A stretch of 48,645 nucleotides of DNA from Bacteroidota bacterium (lineage in GTDB: Bacteria; Bacteroidota; Bacteroidia; Cytophagales; Cytophagaceae), in the NCBI GenBank assembly GCA_023428135.1, contig JAEYZG010000025.1, positions 1 through 48,645 on the forward strand, read 5' to 3'. Shown here piece by piece: positions 45,132-48,645 of the stretch; the stretch's first letter is position 1, and each line of letters begins with the position of its first letter. The translations under genes and the position numbers were made by a program. The notes beneath the pieces are model-generated. The model was not told the DNA's origin. It searched no databases and was given only the letters and a program-made list of their open reading frames with translations.

Positions 45132-45800
45132 ATGAGGCAGAGCATTTTTAACAAAATCATTTTTTCCGAAAGTATTATATTTTTATTGTTTTTCTCAATT
45201 GGCAAACTGAAAGCCCAGGATAGCATACCCTTTAAAAAAAATGAAGTATGGGTGAATTTCTTTAACCCTGGAGTTGCTTATAAGAGAGGATTAAACACAA
45301 GAACTTTTTTAAAGGCAGGTATCACGTTCGATTTTACTAAAAGCAAATCAGAACGAGATTACGTTAATTTTGATCCTAACTTTTATGATGTTTATCATAC
45401 TAAAATAGGCAGAACCAACCAAAACAATAATGTTTACTTAGGTATAGAGAAAAGATCCAACCTCTCCCCTATGATAATGTTATTTCATGGCCCTGATTTA
45501 TCTTATGGATTTTCTTCTTCTAATGTGTATAATAACAGTAACGCAAGTTTATACGAAAGAACAAATCACAATAGTCAGACTATCGGAGCAGGATATACAA
45601 TAGGAGCCTCTTATAGTTTTATTAGTTCGTTAGGAATAGGTATATATTGGTCCCCTAGAATATTTTTCAACTTTTACAGAAGGGAAAGTACCTATCAATA
45701 CCACGCCGACCCTCAAACCAACCGAACCGAGAAAAGTAAAGAAAATAACTTTGGTGTACAATTATCAACTCCCGGTGTCAGTCTAATTTTAAAATTTTAG
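45132..45800 (+). CDS. Outer-membrane beta-barrel-type protein (paralogue 1)
   Basis: The 222-aa product has a signal peptide (IIFLLFFSIGKLKAQ) and a mature part of about 195 aa rich in alternating aromatic and Asn/Ser residues, ending in SLILKF with the terminal Phe typical of outer-membrane barrels. It shares its N-terminus (DSIPFKKNEVWVNFFNPG, then YKRGLN) and C-terminal strand with the protein encoded at 46256-46921, and the middle parts have diverged. It lies directly behind the LytS/LytTR pair under a similar promoter. It is a possible target of that system. No enzyme motif is seen. Confidence 0.75.
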   Translation: MRQSIFNKIIFSESIIFLLFFSIGKLKAQDSIPFKKNEVWVNFFNPGVAYKRGLNTRTFLKAGITFDFTKSKSERDYVNFDPNFYDVYHTKIGRTNQNNNVYLGIEKRSNLSPMIMLFHGPDLSYGFSSSNVYNNSNASLYERTNHNSQTIGAGYTIGASYSFISSLGIGIYWSPRIFFNFYRRESTYQYHADPQTNRTEKSKENNFGVQLSTPGVSLILKF

Positions 45801-46208
45801 ATACAGTACTTTAACAAGTTGTTTTTCATTTCTAAGTCTTAAATTTTTTTTCCTAATTTTTTGTGATCAAACCTGAAAGCTCTCCAATAAAGATTGCCTA
45901 TAGGTTTGGTCTTTCTGTACTTGTTGTCCATTTTGCATTTAAAGATCTACCCCAATTTTAAAACACGACCAACACACAATCCAATCATACATAAGTTATC
46001 CGTACAAACAGAATAATTTTTCTACAACTGCATGTGGGAAGCTTTACTAACGTTGTTATAATAACAATGCTAAATAATTCTTATTGCCCTTCTTTAGTAG
46101 GTATGTACATCTCCCTAATAGATAATCTTAATTTTCGCTTTCTAAACAGACCTTCTTAAAATAAAAAAAATACGCTTTAACTCAAATTTTACTGCGTATA
46201 CTCAATCC

Positions 46209-46242
46209 CTGTTTCAGCTTTTGGTTCAAACACATAGATTTG
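46209..46242 (+). promoter_or_regulatory. Second copy of the promoter and direct repeats
   Basis: TTTC (46212-46215), 19 nt, then TAGATTTG (46235-46242), with repeats CTGTTTCAG (46209-46217) and TTGGTTCAA (46221-46229) at the same 12-bp spacing as at 45085. About 75 bp before the ATG are nearly the same as before the first paralogue. The promoter is the best-conserved part of the duplication. Confidence 0.65.
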
Positions 46243-46255
46243 AAGAAAAAACTAT

Positions 46256-46921
46256 ATGAGACAGATCATTTTTAACAAAATCATTTTTTCCGGAAGTATA
46301 ATCTTCCTATTGTTTCTTTCTATTGGAAACCTGAACGCCCAAGATAGCATACCCTTTAAGAAAAATGAAGTATGGGTAAATTTCTTTAACCCTGGAGCAA
46401 CTTATAAGAGAGGCTTAAACTCAAAGACCTTTCTTAAGGCTAACCTCAATTTCAATTTTGGCAAATCAGGAGGAAAAAGTAAAACAGAAGGTGATTATTA
46501 TGCCAATAGTGATTCTAAAAGCAACGGAGGAAATATAAATAAGTCCATTACTCTAGGTATAGAGAAAAGATTCACTCTCTCCCCTAAGATAACTTTACTT
46601 CACGGACCTGATTTATCTTATGGATTCACATTTAACAAAAGTAAATATAATAACGACTATAAGAATGATCACAACTCTGATGGCATGAGGAAACAAAACA
46701 TTCAAAGGTTTGGGATAGGATATACACTTGGCATCATACATAGTTTTAATAGCTTTTTAGGACTGGGAATATCCTGGTCACCTAGTTTAAATTATACCAT
46801 TAACAAAACCCAAGAATCTACTCACTATTATGACAATAGAACCTCTCAATCGGAAAGAAAAGACAATAGTATGGACTTTTATCTATCTTCCCCATATATT
46901 AATGTAATCTTAAAATTTTAG
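46256..46921 (+). CDS. Outer-membrane beta-barrel-type protein (paralogue 2)
   Basis: The 221-aa product has a signal peptide (IIFLLFLSIGNLNAQ) and the same start of the mature protein (DSIPFKKNEVWVNFFNPG) as the gene at 45132. Both end in a barrel-type strand (INVILKF). The middle has insertions rich in Asn, Lys and Ser (about 75-95 and 125-145), probably surface loops. It is a tandem duplicate, separated by 455 bp that contain its own promoter. Function is unknown. Confidence 0.75.
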   Translation: MRQIIFNKIIFSGSIIFLLFLSIGNLNAQDSIPFKKNEVWVNFFNPGATYKRGLNSKTFLKANLNFNFGKSGGKSKTEGDYYANSDSKSNGGNINKSITLGIEKRFTLSPKITLLHGPDLSYGFTFNKSKYNNDYKNDHNSDGMRKQNIQRFGIGYTLGIIHSFNSFLGLGISWSPSLNYTINKTQESTHYYDNRTSQSERKDNSMDFYLSSPYINVILKF

Positions 46922-46998
46922 AATCAGTACACTTTATGAGATGTATTCCTTGCGTTTATAAGTAAACTCCTTTTTTAATCTTATTTACTTTTTCTGTT

Positions 46999-47029
46999 TG
47001 CCGGCCTGTTACCTGGACAGGTCGGCAAT
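46999..47029 (+). terminator. Hairpin after the barrel genes, possible terminator
   Basis: TTGCCGGCCTGT and ACAGGTCGGCAA pair over twelve positions (one G-U) around a seven-base loop. Only three T follow, so it may be a weak terminator or another structured element. Confidence 0.5.
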
Positions 47030-47108
47030 TTAACAAACGATTAATTGATGAATAAAATTTTTTTTTACGCAGATCAAAAAATAGGTTCAAACGGAAACTA
47101 AAAATAAT

Positions 47109-47609
47109 ATGGGAAAGCAAATGGCAGTAGTTACAATATTGTATACTTTTTTGATAACCATTCTTTTTGGTTGCATGAACAAAATTGAAAAACAGAACCC
47201 TGATTCTTTTTATGAAAACATCAGTGGATATGATTGGATAAGAATTCCTTTAATAAAGCCATATGAACTCAGAACTAATCCTCAGGATAGCATCAGCAGA
47301 TGGGATATGGCTTTTGTTAAGTTACTGGGAACTTACAATGTTAAAAAAGTAGATATCAAAGATAGTATTATTTATATACTGAGCGGTAACATCGGCGATG
47401 GAGGAAATACTTTTGTAAATCTTACGAATGCTCCTACAGGGTGGTTTATTATTAACACAAAAGTTAATAAAGAAAAAGGCTTTTTCAACGAAAAAGATTT
47501 TAATGATTATATTATAAACCATGGTTATTCCAGGCCCTCCTGGATGTGTATTGATTCATTGGCAAACTCTATTATTAAAAAGAATAAGCTTCCTTGGAGA
47601 CGTTATTAA
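47109..47609 (+). CDS. Small lipoprotein of unknown function
   Basis: The 166-aa product has a signal peptide ending in a lipobox (TILFGC, Cys near residue 22) and a mature part with no recognised domain. Features include YDWIRIPLIKPYELR and NIGDGGNTFVNLTNAPTGWFIIN, the latter probably strand-rich. There are no repeats. It lies alone between the barrel genes and a decayed cupin. Its role may be structural or as a T9SS-independent surface protein, but nothing in the sequence decides this. Confidence 0.6.
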   Translation: MGKQMAVVTILYTFLITILFGCMNKIEKQNPDSFYENISGYDWIRIPLIKPYELRTNPQDSISRWDMAFVKLLGTYNVKKVDIKDSIIYILSGNIGDGGNTFVNLTNAPTGWFIINTKVNKEKGFFNEKDFNDYIINHGYSRPSWMCIDSLANSIIKKNKLPWRRY

Positions 47610-47741
47610 ATTGCTTTCAATAATCTTTTTGTCTCAAAACTCTTTTGTATGTAATAAACTACAATGCCAGTGATTCAATAACTTCAAAAATATGCTTAAA
47701 TCTATAAAAACTTCTGTACTTTTTTTCACAAACAACTTGGT

Positions 47742-47998
47742 ATGACCACAACTTTACAAAGTTTCCGCTATCAATTAGAAAAGAATGAACCTAAGTCATT
47801 ACCTAGCGGTACTACCCGTAGAGGCTCTGTATGAGAATTTCCTGCCTCAGTCGGAACTGCAGGCATATCAATGCGTCTGGAATCAGGAGGAATGCGCGAA
47901 TTACATTGGCATGCAACGCAGCAGAATGGAAATTCGTGATTAACGGAAACTGCCGCACTACCCTTCTGCATCCTGATGGAAGTTCTTATATAGATGGC
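47742..47998 (+). pseudogene. Decayed, truncated oxalate-decarboxylase-like cupin
   Basis: From ATG 47742 the frame reads TTTLQSFRYQLEKNEPKSL, then GSV, a TGA stop, and EFPASVGTAGISMRLESGGMRELHWHAT. After the loss of one G near 47917 it continues as AAEWKFVINGNCRTTLLHPDG. The joined word LHWHATAAEW holds the HxH and Glu metal ligands of an oxalate-decarboxylase-type cupin. The second half of the usual two-cupin protein is missing, and about 185 bp later an IS4-type transposase begins. There are therefore three lesions: a nonsense codon (likely CGA to TGA), a frameshift and a C-terminal truncation. Confidence 0.75.
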
Positions 47999-48183
47999 TT
48001 CAAACTAAAAGTTATTAAAAGTGTCAATACGATAATTTTACATTTCATTTTCTTTTTTTACAATAGGTAGATAGTAACTAATTATATAGGTACCAAGTGG
48101 ATTTCTTCAATTATATATTAATGCCATTAAGTTAAGGGGAAATAAAGTAAAACAATATGAAGAAAGCGTTGTAATTATTAGAT

Positions 48184-48645
48184 TTGGGTACAAAAAAGAA
48201 AAGCCCCGTAATAGGAGCTTCTCATAGTAAAGTAACTTGTAAAGTCCTTGAAAACCTTACCACGCAAATATATGAAGAAAATTTTATCGACCGTAATAGA
48301 CTGTCGGTAAAAAGTTTTACACGAGATCGAGTTTTTAATTTTTCAGACCTGATAGTCTTTCTGTTACAGAAAGACAATGGTTCTTACCAAAAGGAGATCA
48401 ATTCTTATTTTGATAGTTTGGGTATATCACCTGCATTATTTCCAAGTTCAAGTGCTCTTTGTCAAGCAAGGTCCAAATTATCACCTGATGCATTTATTGA
48501 ACTAAACAAAAGATCAGCAAAGGATTTTTATTCAGATTCAACATACAGAAAGTGGAAAGGCTACCGGATTCTTGCCGTAGATGGTTCTACACTTCAGCTA
48601 CCAAAACATTCAACAATTGAAGCGGAATTCGGAGTACACATGTTT
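48184..48645 (+). mobile_element. IS4-type transposase, 5' part, cut by window edge
   Basis: An open frame from about 48184 (TTG start possible; no good ATG) runs off the window end without a stop. It reads TCKVLENLTTQIYEENFIDR, then SALCQARSKLSPDAFIEL and YRILAVDGSTLQLP, the last holding the first catalytic Asp of the DDE transposase fold (DDE_Tnp_1/IS4 group). The left inverted repeat was not identified. It should lie between 48000 and 48180. The adjacent cupin is truncated, which fits an insertion or a rearrangement at this point. Confidence 0.75.

Noticed and set aside
47831..48070. Independent 79-aa protein
   Set aside because: Its first part is an out-of-frame reading of the cupin remnant and its middle is the cupin continuation after a frameshift; it is a by-product of the pseudogene.

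Overview
The window looks like chromosome of a member of the Bacteroidota, probably a Cytophagales-type bacterium. The DNA is AT-rich. Three secreted proteins end in type IX secretion (T9SS) sorting domains. TonB-dependent receptors carry an N-terminal carboxypeptidase-like domain, and several promoters fit the Bacteroidota pattern (TTTG-like -33 box, 19 nt, TAnnTTTG -7 box). The genus is inference.

Positions 1-2960 are the most unusual part. A minus-strand gene for a bacterial Ro60 protein (rsr, TROVE plus VWA) is followed on the same strand by an array of five non-coding RNAs that I read as bacterial Y RNAs (205-984). All five share a 5' box (TGYCGTA), a second box (TACTTC) and a terminal helix with an unpaired C on the 3' strand. 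Two of them (205-359, 456-606) carry a full tRNA mimic in circularly permuted order: T arm, closed acceptor stem, then D arm. Two (739-846, 857-984) keep only parts of that mimic. One (660-736) has none. A bidirectional terminator closes the array, and two related palindromes lie in the rsr promoter region.

Positions 2965-10629 hold a broken zinc alcohol dehydrogenase, then an iron-uptake pair on the minus strand (siderophore-type TonB receptor and PepSY membrane protein), then a divergent second TonB receptor. Positions 10881-19896 hold a large polytopic membrane protein, an IS1595-type insertion with perfect 8-bp target duplication, a decayed duplicated remnant, and a three-gene RND efflux operon (adaptor, pump, outer-membrane factor). 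Positions 20032-24572 hold a TonB-C-domain protein, a HigA-like regulator, a small membrane protein and a 721-aa membrane protein with EF-hand-like loops. Positions 24923-37898 hold T9SS cargo proteins interspersed with small enzymes and domain-of-unknown-function proteins (ATP-grasp, ABM-like, SRPBCC, DinB, MDR oxidoreductase, phosphoesterase, DUF2200, DUF1801). Positions 38051-48645 hold a secreted FAD oxidase, a bestrophin-type channel, a LytS/LytTR-type two-component system followed by two tandem paralogous outer-membrane-type proteins with near-identical promoters, a small lipoprotein, a decayed oxalate-decarboxylase-like cupin, and the start of an IS4-type transposase cut by the window edge.

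Five apparent frameshifts in four genes are each best explained by loss of one base from a run of identical bases. Sequencing error is therefore a real alternative to gene decay. A 16-bp tandem duplication and a nonsense codon are not explained that way.
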